Assembly: GCF_048128805.1 (NCBI RefSeq)
Contig: NC_136016.1
Coordinates: 6,584,501 to 6,648,500, forward strand
DNA from: Centroberyx gerrardi
Taxonomy: Eukaryota > Chordata > Actinopteri > Beryciformes > Berycidae
Direction: 5' to 3'
DNA: 64,000 nt
Part shown: in pieces, positions 21,729 to 32,000 of the stretch
How positions within the stretch are numbered: the stretch's first letter is position 1
How the letters are laid out: every line of letters begins with the position of its first letter
Made by a program: the position numbers and the translations under genes
Notes under the pieces: model-generated
Seen by the model: the letters and a program-made list of their open reading frames with translations, nothing else
The model's database searches: none
What the model was told of the DNA's origin: nothing

Positions 21729-24700
21729 ATGGGAAACATTTTTGGCAAAAAGAAACGGACTCGAGTGACAGAGCAAGACAGGGCGATTCTGGTGAGTGTG
21801 ATAGCTAACATTAGCCACTGTTACACTTAGCACCAATACTGTACGTTGTCTCTTGTATGCAGATAAAGTAATGCCAAAGTCCTTTCAAACCTATGGTAAT
21901 TTAATGTGGCTTTACTTATCTGCAGACGTACACACCTAATAGAACATCACTTAAAAAAACATTACCAATCGTTAGGAGACACTGTTCAATTCGGCATACA
22001 CACAACAAGCAGCACTCTCCAATAAAAGTTCAACTTTTAGAATTGTTAATAGTGATTATTCCCATGTTTTTCAAAATGCATTGTGGAGGGCGGTAGCTAG
22101 CAGTTTGGTCCATTGCTTAAAGTTGAGATATTGTAATAAAGTGCTGCTTAGTAGATTTACTTATTACTTAGACCTAATGTCTCAGAGCCTAGCCTATTTT
22201 TCCGAATGTCTTAAGTGATGTTTTCGGTGGTGTGTATGTTTGACGATAAGCAAGGTCACATTACATTTCCACATTTTAGAGTAGAGTTTGGCGTAACGCT
22301 TTAATTGGACTGCAGGGCTACTGTTACTTTGACGCCATTGCTTATGCACAGATGTTAGCGACTGTACTTATCACTGGCTGGGCCAATGCAGCTTCTTGCT
22401 ATGCTGTACAAAGCATATTATTATGAAGTTGTTTGAAATATAACTTAGCCAAAATGTGAAGTTTTCTACACATATGGCAATGGTAAACACACACACACAC
22501 AGACGCTGCCTGGCAGAGAACTGCACAACTGCACTTCATTTCTTGTACACATGTCTCTTTTTCTTCATTCCAGCAACTGAAACAGCAAAGAGATAAGCTG
22601 AGGCAGTATCAGAAGAGGATCAACCTGCAGCTGCATAAGGAGAGACTTCTAGCCAAGCAGCTGCTGAAAGATGGCAAAAAAGAGTAGGACCTTCTCCATA
22701 TGTGTCTCGGAACTGATTACTTTTTTCCAGTAACTGTTTTTTTTTTTAGGAAACTGTGTTTCAAGCCAGGTGTTGTCGTTTTTCATGCTAGGCAAGGCTT
22801 GAATTTGATTTCATTGTTCCATCATTCAAAGTGATTCTAATTTGACAATCATTTGTATTCAAACAGGAAAGCACTCCTCTTGCTGAAAAAGAAGCGCTAC
22901 CAGGACCAACTCCTAGACAAGACGGAGAACCAGATCAGCAACCTGGAGCGCATGGTGAGTAGCTGACAGTTGTCACCGACATACAGTGCGCTAATGTCAT
23001 GTTATGTCCCTGTGCAAAAGATGAAACTGACAAGTCTCCTGTTTTTTTTTTTTATTTTAGGTTCAAGACCTGGAGTTTGCCCAGATCGAAATCAAAGTCA
23101 TTGAAGGGCTGAAAGTTGGAAATGACTGTCTGAAAAAAATGCATGAGGTAGGCAATGTGACGTGTCCCAGGTATATTTTTCCAAAACCATGCAATCTATA
23201 TCTTACCTAGTGTCTGAAATACTATAGCCATAATATACAGAAGTGCATCGCCAGCATTCCCACACAATGTTCATAAGGTTGCTGTTTATTGATGGGCTGT
23301 TGTTGTTGACTGCTCTTCCCCACACTAGGTGATGTCCATTGAGGAGGTAGAACGGATTATGGATGAAACCCAAGATGCTATTGAGTACCAAAGGGTAAGG
23401 TCACCATTAATCTGCAAAATCCAGGACAATGATTTCGGTCTAGCACAGTCTGCCAACAGATGTTCTTATGTTGATAGGCAGAGTCCGAAATGATATCTGT
23501 GCTCTGCTCTTACAAAAAGATTGTTTGCATGAAAGTAAAGCACATTACGGGTTATGGTTTAAGTCATGACTCATCTTAAGACCTCTGCTTATAAAGCAAT
23601 AATATTTTGAGGCTGGATTCATCAATGTTTATGGAATACAGACAAATGAATTTCAGGCTGCAAATTGTTTGCAAAATGGATTTATTGTGCTTTGAAATTA
23701 ACCTCTCCATATGCGCATTTGTCAGGAGAGATTAAGTCCTCAGTGATTTCTAAGCTCAGGTCCACAATTGGAAGCTGTCTGTTGTTTACTGAGAGATTGT
23801 TGCCTTTCCACAGCAAATAGATGAGATGCTGGCTGGCTCTCTGTCACAAGAAGATGAAGATGCCGTACTGGCGGAGCTGGAGGCCATTACTCAGGTTAGT
23901 CTAATTAGCGGCAGTCTCACAGTATTCAGGACAATCAATCTCACCCATATCACAAACACCCTGCTCATAAAGCTTTGAACAGTCAGTGTACTGATCTGGG
24001 ATCACTGGTCACATGCATTCACACTTCAGTATACAGTACTGTGCCTAAGTCTTAGGCACCCTAGATTTCTTATATAAATTTTGTCTTAGGTGTTTATTTA
24101 TTTGTTTTCTGCATTAGTGTGTCAGACTGCTCTTTGTAGTAAATTATTTTATATTTAGAAACTTTTCATTATTTTTGAAAGCATCTTCGCTTTACAGAAT
24201 GTTTTTTTTACCTAAGACTTTTGCACAGTACTGTATTTGTTTACACTTGTCATTTCAATGGGATTTTTGAGATGTGATTCTAAAATTCGGAGTTTACGAG
24301 ATCACACCACTGTATGTTCACAATTGGCCTTTTTCCTGCTCTTCATCTCTTTACATTGCTTATATGCACATTGTGGCTGGATTGTGTCCAGACTGCATAG
24401 AATTCCCATCACAATGCGAGTCTGACCACTTCCATGTCTGGTTTAGAAGATCCAATAGCAATGCGAGCAAATTAAATTTTTCTGCGTCCAGACTTGTCAC
24501 CTAATGCGTCCCGGCATGATCGGACGATAAAAGTCACATTGAAACTGCAAGTGGAACAGTGTGACGTCAGAGACACAGAGATCCCAGAGCAGCACTCCTG
24601 GCCTCTGACCTCTTTACCTACACTTGTCTTCTAAACTCTTGTTGTCTCTCAGGGAGACTTTGAGCTTCCTGACGTTCCCTCGGAGGAGCTCCCAGAAGTC

Positions 24701-24965
24701 CCAGAGGCAACAGAGGAGAAACCAGGTATGTGGACCTTTCAGGAATGTGATTTGGTTTTTGTTTGTTTTTCCCCCGAATACCTTGGGTGTGACAAGACAT
24801 CTGGCAGGCTGTGACACAGCATTCCTATTCATTTCCTACTTTATATTATTTACTCTTACTGTCCGTGTTACTGTCTCGATGTCCATGTAAGTCTGTGAAT
24901 CCGTTTTTGTTTCAGAGAGGGAGCGTTCGAGGAAGAAGCCAGAGCGGGAGATGCTCGCTGCCTAG
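21729..24965 (+). CDS. chmp6: CHMP6, ESCRT-III subunit (charged multivesicular body protein 6), complete
   Basis: ESCRT-III core subunit (yeast Vps20) that links ESCRT-II to CHMP4 polymerisation during multivesicular-body sorting, cytokinesis and membrane repair (family knowledge). Exons: 21729-21791, 22574-22683, 22867-22954, 23061-23147, 23329-23394, 23814-23894, 24653-24725, 24916-24965. The joined frame is 205 codons plus TAG, close to the human 201. The product starts MGNIFGKKK: Gly2 is the N-myristoylation site and is followed by a basic patch. Then come the long charged helical hairpin (QRDKLRQYQKRINLQLHKE...LLKKKRYQDQLLDKTENQI), acidic helices with MSIEEVERIMDET, and a Pro/Glu-rich tail (LPDVPSEELPEVPEATEE), the region used for VPS4 MIT binding in CHMP6. 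The start codon has A at -3 and G at +4. The exon 2 donor is GTAGGA. No defects seen. Confidence 0.97.
23485..23700. repeat. Dispersed repeat, copy A (chmp6 intron 5)
   Basis: This stretch aligns by eye over about 200 bp with 53550-53787 in the same orientation, sharing blocks such as CTCTTACAAA, ACACATTA.GGGTT, GAGTCA/GACTCA.CTTAAGA and TTTGCTTAT. The class is unknown; no inverted ends were recognised. Confidence 0.5.
24032..24235. mobile_element. Tc1/mariner-like MITE in chmp6 intron 6
   Basis: A 204-bp element. The left end reads TACAGTACTGTGCCTAAGTC and the right end is its near-perfect inverted complement (GACTTTTGCACAGTACTGTA), both bounded by TA. The interior is AT-rich and non-coding. 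TA-flanked inverted ends are typical of non-autonomous Tc1/mariner elements, and I recall very similar ends in other fish genomes; no transposase remains. Confidence 0.75.
24250..24560. repeat. Dispersed repeat, copy B (chmp6 intron 6), next to the MITE
   Basis: Begins 15 bp after the Tc1/mariner-like MITE. The first 100 bp match the copy at 13938-14060; the rest repeats words such as GTCCAGACT and AATGCGAG internally, which looks like an old transposon remnant. Confidence 0.4.
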
Positions 24966-26185
24966 ACACATGCCTGACCCCGCCTTAGCTGACCTGGAGG
25001 CTCCTGGCTCCTGCTCCACAATACTCAAGTCCTACATAAACACACACAAACATCCACTGGAGAACTCGGTCCCCCATGGCCCGCTGTACCGTGACAGTTA
25101 CCACTCGTATTGCTAAAGACTGGACTTTCGCCTACCATCCGGCTACAGCGTTTGTCCCATCTCACATGTTGCGGGCCAACTCCCTCTCTGGCCTCCGCTG
25201 CAAGCCGATGAGCGCTTCTTGGATGGAACAATGGCCGCTTCAGTATCTTGCAAATCAACAGCATCGGAAAAATGTTCGACTTAAATCATAAAGACCTGCG
25301 AGATCCCGATAAATGTGCCTACGCTTCGATGTTTGATCAACATACATTCAACCCTCTGTGAAGAGCAAATCATTTTACACACTTTGACTTAACTTACAAA
25401 TGCATGTAAGTGCTTCTTATCATAATTTCTCCACTTATCTCAAAACTTTTCTTGACAGGTATGGCTTGTAAGTCATACTCTGCCCATGGCAGGAGTGATG
25501 GATTCTTTGGCATCATCTACTCTCAGTATAGGCCTCGATTGCCTTGTTAGTCCCAGCTGGGAAAGCTTGCCTTCACACTGACCTGTCCCCAAACTAAAAA
25601 GTACTGAAATGTTTGCGTAAGCATCTGTTTCACGGAATATTCTCTCACTCTGACCCCTTTTCAAACAGCTTAACTAATCTAATTCTGCGCTCCCCTTGTG
25701 GATTAGTTGAGTGTCATTGGAGAAAGGGCTAATCATATCGTCTGCAGGCTTACCCCGGTAGCCCAGACAACGCTTGTTAATCTATTCAAGGTAATACTTG
25801 ACAGAGCCCGGATCTTTACGCAGCGTGTATTATCAACATAGGAGTCTGTAATTATTTTACTGTGCATATCGCACTCCGATTCTCTCTGTGTTGAATTGCA
25901 GCAAGAGTGGATGACCTACATTCATATGGCTTAAGCTAGTAACTTATATGAGTGTACCACTGTACAACAAACTGACCAATAGTGCAGCGAGGATCATTCT
26001 ATTCTATCTGTGAATCAGTTTGTCTCACATACAGATTTGAAACACTCCAATTACTAATACTGTCAGGCTGCGGACATTGTCTCACAGTTAACACTTCATC
26101 CAACCACTTTTCTTTCAGTTGGTTTGGAAAAATGTACCTCTTTCCCTTTTGTTCTTTTTACAATAAAAGTATTTTTTAGTCATGC
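24966..26185 (+). other. chmp6: chmp6 3' UTR (inferred)
   Basis: About 1.2 kb without a supported reading frame, ending just after AATAAA at 26162-26167. A GT-rich stretch follows the hexamer. The extent is inferred from the poly(A) signal. Confidence 0.6.
26162..26167 (+). terminator. chmp6: Poly(A) signal AATAAA, probable end of chmp6
   Basis: Canonical hexamer in CAATAAAAGT, followed by T-rich and GT-rich sequence. It is the first canonical signal that I see after the chmp6 stop. Confidence 0.65.
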
Positions 26186-26559
26186 CCCTTTGGTGTCTCA
26201 CTTGGGCTCACAGTGCTGAGGTCGAGTTTTTCCGTGATTGAGCACTAGGTGGCAGCAGGTGACAGTTAATTCCAGTATCAGCTGTTGAGGCAGGTGAATG
26301 GGTTTGAGTGGATATATAATGTCTCTGACTGAAAAAAAATAGCCTTACATCATGACAGCATAGACAGGCATAGATTTTATTTCCATATGAATGCTGAATC
26401 CATACTTGAACAGTTCTACTCATAAACACAAAAAAAACCATTCTACTTCTCTCCAGCTCTTATTTCTTACTTCTTTTCCTAGCATTTGTCTGTTACATGA
26501 TCATCATCAGGACACTCTGACCCTCATTCTCTTAAGTTGCTTGTAGTGTTGGTGATCTA

Positions 26560-26640
26560 GTAATTAAAGCTTATTGTACTGTTGCACTGGATAAGAGCAT
26601 CAGCTAGATCCTCTACAATATAAAAAGTAGATGTAAAATG
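26560..26640 (+). repeat. SINE-like conserved tail fragment
   Basis: GTTGCACTGGATAAGAGCAT followed by CAGCTAGAT and TAGATGTAAAATG matches the same SINE-type tail as 7110-7180, more diverged. Confidence 0.5.
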
Positions 26641-27022
26641 TTCCCATCTGTAGCCTTGAGGTGTTCTTAATAAACAAAGCCTGCGTATTGACACCTCGCC
26701 CCTTAGGCTTTTCACAAGAATGAAATAGCCTGAATTGGTGCCTTTGCCCGAGTTACTGAAATCCACTTCACAGCGAGATATTCCTTTGAATGAACTGGCC
26801 CCATTCTGCGGCTGACTGTTCACTACAAGCCCGTTGGGGTGCGTGGGAGTGGGCGATGCACAGACAGCGGAGGAGCCTGAATGTCAGAGCGCTGCGCTTT
26901 ATGAATCACGAATGCAGATCTGAAACCAGAGAGAAAAGAGAGCCGGAGAGAGTGGTAGTGAGTAGGCTGCTGAGACAAAAGCTATAGCTCTGCAGAGGCA
27001 CAGAATGGATGCCTCAGGTATG

Positions 27023-27025
<3 letters not shown>

Positions 27026-27065
<40 letters not shown>
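27026..27065. repeat. (GT)n microsatellite
   Basis: Uninterrupted GT run of about 40 nt in the chmp6-baiap2 intergenic region. Confidence 0.95.
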
Positions 27066-27066
<1 letters not shown>

Positions 27067-28872
27067 GGTGTCCGTGTGTCTTGCCCACTGCCACCCAGTC
27101 TTTTCACAGCCTACCTGCCGCCTCCTGGTTTTCTGTAGGGGGGTGCAGAATAGAATCAGACCAATTTACTACTCATTCTATACACACACACACCTCTGTC
27201 TATGTGTTTTGAAAATGTTCATTTCCAACACATTCCTCTCACATATCCTATAGAGTTCAATTACATGATATTACTTCCACCAACTGTGATTAGGGAGCAT
27301 TATGTTGCTTCATCTGTTTATAATTGCACTCTAAGATGGAATGGAAGCCGACTGATGGAATGATATTCAATTACGGAAACTGTACTGTGGGGATTGCTTG
27401 CTCACAGACAATCAAGTCAATAGGCTTGTTGATAGTGGGGATGTTGACGCTTGCTCCTCCACAGACCAAACATACCTGATTGATTTTCACTAACTGTCTG
27501 GAGTTGGGTGTCCTTGGCTTGGGTCCTGCTCTAATCAGACGTGACAGTGCTAAACAAAAGAAAACCGGCCCACTCTGGCTATTTGAACTGAAGCTCTGAA
27601 ACTTTATCATCCTGACTAGCCCTAAAACACTGTACCCAGGCCTATTTTCTCTCACAGATGGGAAAAATGTGTCACTGAATAGAATAGGAATAGCTGTCCC
27701 CCTGCAGAACGCTCTTATGCTATCTTAAGCTCTCTCTGTCTCTATACAAAGCCATACAGCACTGACATTTTCAATATGTTTTCCATTGAAAAGGCTGCCG
27801 ATCGTGACTTGTTGAGAATAGCCTGTGTGTGGGATTTCCCGACCCACAACATTGGGCTATTCAATCCAAGAAAATGTGGCTCCATCCCACTCATCCCAAC
27901 TAGAGCCCACTCAGCCAGAAGCACCGGGCCCACACAAAGACAGGGCAAGCTAAACAAATCAGCAGCAACAACAACAGATTCTTTCTGTGTTCAGGTTAAA
28001 TGTTCCCTTGCGAAAATAAGTAATCCTATAAACAATAGAGGGATACTATCCAAATATCACAGCAAAACTAGTCCAAATAAAGTCCCTTTATCATCATTAA
28101 GACCTTTTAAGAATGTTATATGACTATTATAGTGATTAGTAGAAAACACCATTAAGTAGGCCTACAATAAGGTCACTATAAACTCAGAACCACAGACACA
28201 CTGTAAAGCCCCATATGAATATCATGGGAATGTTATAGGTATTTTTTCGTTGGGATAATCGTTTAATCAACTAGGCTAAAACCTTTTCATTCTTTTGTAC
28301 GGAGCTTGGAAAGCATACAGGTAGGTCTTATGAATGGTTTCAGGCAGAGGCGGCGGCGTGGGCAACGTGTGACAGAGAGGAGGAGGCGTGGTTCGTTTAA
28401 ATGCCATGCTGCGTTCAAGGGCTCTCCGCAAGAAAGTGCGCAGAGAAAATACGACGTGACGCACATTTAGGGGCTTTTGGTCAGAAATTAGAACAACAAA
28501 AATGGTCACAAGCCGTTCTCTAACCTCTCTAGGCTATTGTGGTCCGCTGTAAATACAATAACAAACATAGCCTATAACATAACATAGGCCTACCATAAAT
28601 TGTTGGCACAGCCTCCATGCCCTCCGCCCCTCCAACCTCACATCTCGGCAGCGCGGATAGGCTATCAGAAAATCCCCGCTTTCCCCAGTCGTATTTACCC
28701 GTTTGTTAGGATCGTTCATAAGAGGCTCAACTCCTAATTCCGACATTTCCGACTGCACATGAAGGCAGCATCTTCCCTATGAGAAGTGAGTCCGCCTCTG
28801 CGCTCCAGCCGAGTGTGGCACCGACTGACTGGCTGCGTGGGGAGCCAGTGTGGGCGCAGTGGAGGACTTTCC

Positions 28873-28880
28873 TATAAAAG
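28873..28880 (+). promoter_or_regulatory. baiap2: TATA-like box upstream of baiap2 exon 1
   Basis: TATAAAAG lies 182 bp before the baiap2 start codon, with CpG-bearing sequence around it. If used, transcription would start near 28900-28910, giving a 5' UTR of about 150 nt. This is inferred; baiap2 genes may have other promoters. Confidence 0.45.
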
Positions 28881-28899
28881 CAGGGATCCCACGGCCAGA

Positions 28900-29054
28900 C
28901 GAGCTCGTCTCTCCCTCTCACTTGTAGACTGTACCACCGAGATTCCCCGCGACCAGCGCTTTTTTCTTCCCGCCGTACTGTTTTCTTCGGAAAAACCCCT
29001 CTTCCATCTCCAAAGGAATTCTTGTTTATGGTTGTTCTGACTGACGCTCCAAGG
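28900..29054 (+). other. baiap2: baiap2 5' UTR (inferred)
   Basis: Sequence between the presumed TATA-directed start and the ATG. It contains an in-frame upstream ATG at 29028 in a weak context (T at -3, G at +4). No in-frame stop was found going back to about 28920. Confidence 0.45.
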
Positions 29055-32000
29055 ATGTCCCGGACCGACGAGGTGCACCGTATAACGGAGAATGTCTACA
29101 AGGTAAGACGGACAACTGCTTGTCTATTTCCCTATACCGCTGACCGTGACTAAAGCCCGGCGGGGAGGGACACCTGCTGCGCCGGTGGACAGCTGTTAGA
29201 ATAAGGGACAGTAATAGGGGACGCTGGATAACTTTGACGCACAACTGACCTGAAATGCCTTATGCGTTTTCCCAGTTGGTAACCGACCTGTCCTATTCCC
29301 CTGTGTTGTTACAATCAGCGATTTAATGGTAAATATAAAGATGGGTAATCAATGACCTCCGGTGATCATCATAAGACATCATAACAATCTATTATACTAT
29401 CAGAAAAGCATTCATTTCTGATGTTTTCCCCTTAAAAGACCTAATCCTTATTTAACTTAGATCCGTTTGACTTGGTACTTTGTATGATGCGCGCTATAAA
29501 TCTAGCTCATACGTATTGATGTCAGCCTGGGTTAACTTTAAGTGGGTTTACCCTCCTCTACATCCCAGGTTACAATGTCTCATCCGCAGTAATGGTGCAA
29601 CCCAGCCATGTAAATTCCACTGCTGTGACCAAACTGACAGTTTGCCCTGGGGCAGACTGACAGCTCCGATTGCTTGACACATTGCAGGGGAGGGGTTGTC
29701 ACCACCAGAGGGAATTATGGCTGAAGGCAGTTGAGCTGGAAATAAGTTCACCTGCCTGGGTGAAAGTCATTTATTAATTTATAAGAGTACAGGTTCCCAA
29801 ACTTTTTCATATCAAGGACCCTCCCCCTCCAAATGGATCCGCTTTAGACCACGGACCCCATATGATTTGATAAGATTGCATCTAAAGAAGCCACATTTGA
29901 GCAGATTTCTGTGGTTAGTAATGACTTCATATAGACTTGCATAGCTGACTGTACTGTAGGTGGAGTGATAACTGCAAGTGGGGAGTGTGAACCTATGATC
30001 AAACTGGTCATCCTTAGAAATGATCACGTTTTTTTTCTAGCCTCTAGTGAGTAAAATACTGGTGAAACTAAACTGTAGCTTTGCTGCGGACCCCATGGAA
30101 CCACTTCAAGGACCCTTGGAGGTCCCTAGACCCCAATTTGGTAACCTCCCCTGAATTAGAATACTAATCTGAGCTTCTAGGACATGTTTAATGAGAGCAC
30201 AGTCACAGTCAGATGACTCAGGACAGAGGACGGTTTTCTTCACGGATATGAAAAGAAAACAGCCCAATGCTCAACGTCAGTGGCTCTCACTGATGTGTGT
30301 TTAGGGAAATGTTGATGCTGTGAAGCCCCTATTGTGTTTTGGAATTGGGCGGCAACCACAGATACTCCTCAAGAGTGAGCGGACCACCCCGCACTTGTTG
30401 AAACTCAAGAGGTAAAAGGTGACAAACGTTTCAGGTCCTCCACTGTTATTTCCACAACAAAGCTCCCCTTCAGAAGTGGCGTGGGTGGGGTGGAAGGGGG
30501 CGGGGGGGGATGAAGAGGTGTTACTCTTTAGTTTCAGTGCACTCAGGGCAGCTCTCCAGGCCAGGTAGATTTCGGCGGCGGAAAAGTGTATCTTAAAAAG
30601 CCGGTGTGAAAGCAGGCAGCTGGAGAGGCGTCTGCCATCATGGACGACTGGCCCCGGAGAAGGTTCGTCCGCGCCTCCCGAGCCAACGTTGCATCTAAAG
30701 AGAGAGGGTGACGCGAGTTCAGGTTCAGTGAGAGTTCACGGTTCCTCGTTTTGGCAGAGGCATGAGGCGTGAGTGTGAACTGGCTGCGGTGTAACATGAC
30801 ACAGAATTGAGGTTAGCGAGGAAATGATAGGCATCATGGAAGGCCGAGCTCAAGTCACGTGTCGCCCCTTCAACCTCTCTGTGAGGTTTTGCATAAGGGG
30901 TATAATTTGGGGTTGACATAACGTTGCAGGCCGTGGAATTATTGTGACCGACTGCTGACCTTCAGCTACACAAACACACACACACACACACATGCACACG
31001 CGCGCACATGCTCACTCTCTCCCTCAAAGGGCTCTAATGAGGGATCAGTGGCGCGCTAGGAGTAGGCGCCTGACGTTGTGACCTGTGGGAGGTTTCTTTG
31101 GATCATTAATAGCTGGAGAGAAGCCAGGAGGAGGAGGAGGAGGAGGAGGAGGAGGAGGAGGAGGAGGAGGAGGAGGAGGAGGATGAAGAGAAGACAGAGG
31201 ACGAGGTAGATAATGACGATGAGGAGGAGGAGGAAGAAGAGAAAGGAGGAGAAAGCCGGAGGAAGAAATGAGTCCGCGATAATGAGAAAGGCCTGGTCTG
31301 TGGTGGAGGAGGAGGAGGAGGAGGGAAGAGTAGGAAGAAAAGCCCCGTCGACAAAGAAAAGGCCAGGGAGGGGAAGAGCACAGGTGAGCGAGACGAAGAA
31401 GAAGAAAGAGTCGTCATTAACGAGAGAGAGCGCCGTGGAAGGGAGGAGTAAGGAAATGCCATTATGGAGAAATGCAACAGTGGGGTTTCTTCCCTTCATC
31501 AGCAGGCTGCATCATTATAGAGTCAGCAGGAGCGAGGAGAAGCAGAGGAGCGCTGCCAATTTGACCCACTGCTGGGTGCTGATTGTGGGAGACTGATGCT
31601 TATTGGCAAGGTGTTTGGCGCGGTGGCGGTAATAGTGGCGGGGCCTCGGGGTGTTTTTTGGGCCGGTCCAATGAGGGTGGCGAGCCCTGTGCGGGCCTCT
31701 GTTTAGAGACACTTACAGGGATTTATTAATTCATTAAAAGGCGTGGAAGATGAAGAGGCCCAGAGGCGCCAGCTCCCACTAGATGGAACGCGAGACTTCT
31801 TCTTCTCTGGTGAGGAGGGAGGGTAGAAAGAGCAGATGTCAGCTATTAATTCATGCAACATCATGATAGGGAGCAGGAACTTAATTTATGGAACACAATA
31901 ACAATATTAGTGTCACTGATGTGTTTTTTGGTTGCACTGGCCTTTTGTAGCACAATCTACATTTATCCAATTGATTCAGCACAATGGCATATGGTAGGCA

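Larger units (their letters stand above)
26186..28872. other. Intergenic region chmp6-baiap2
   Basis: About 2.7 kb with no supported gene on either strand. It holds a SINE-like fragment (26560-26640), a (GT)n run (27026-27065) and otherwise unique, mildly AT-rich DNA. From about 28330 onward GC and CpG content rise towards the baiap2 start. Confidence 0.6.

Noticed and set aside
24811..25291. Frames of 71-101 aa downstream of the chmp6 stop
   Set aside because: They lie in the chmp6 3' UTR or overlap its last exon out of frame.
31056..31499. 147-aa minus-strand frame with poly-Leu/Ser stretches
   Set aside because: It is a translation of the AGG/TCC repeat block; no domain and no splice context.
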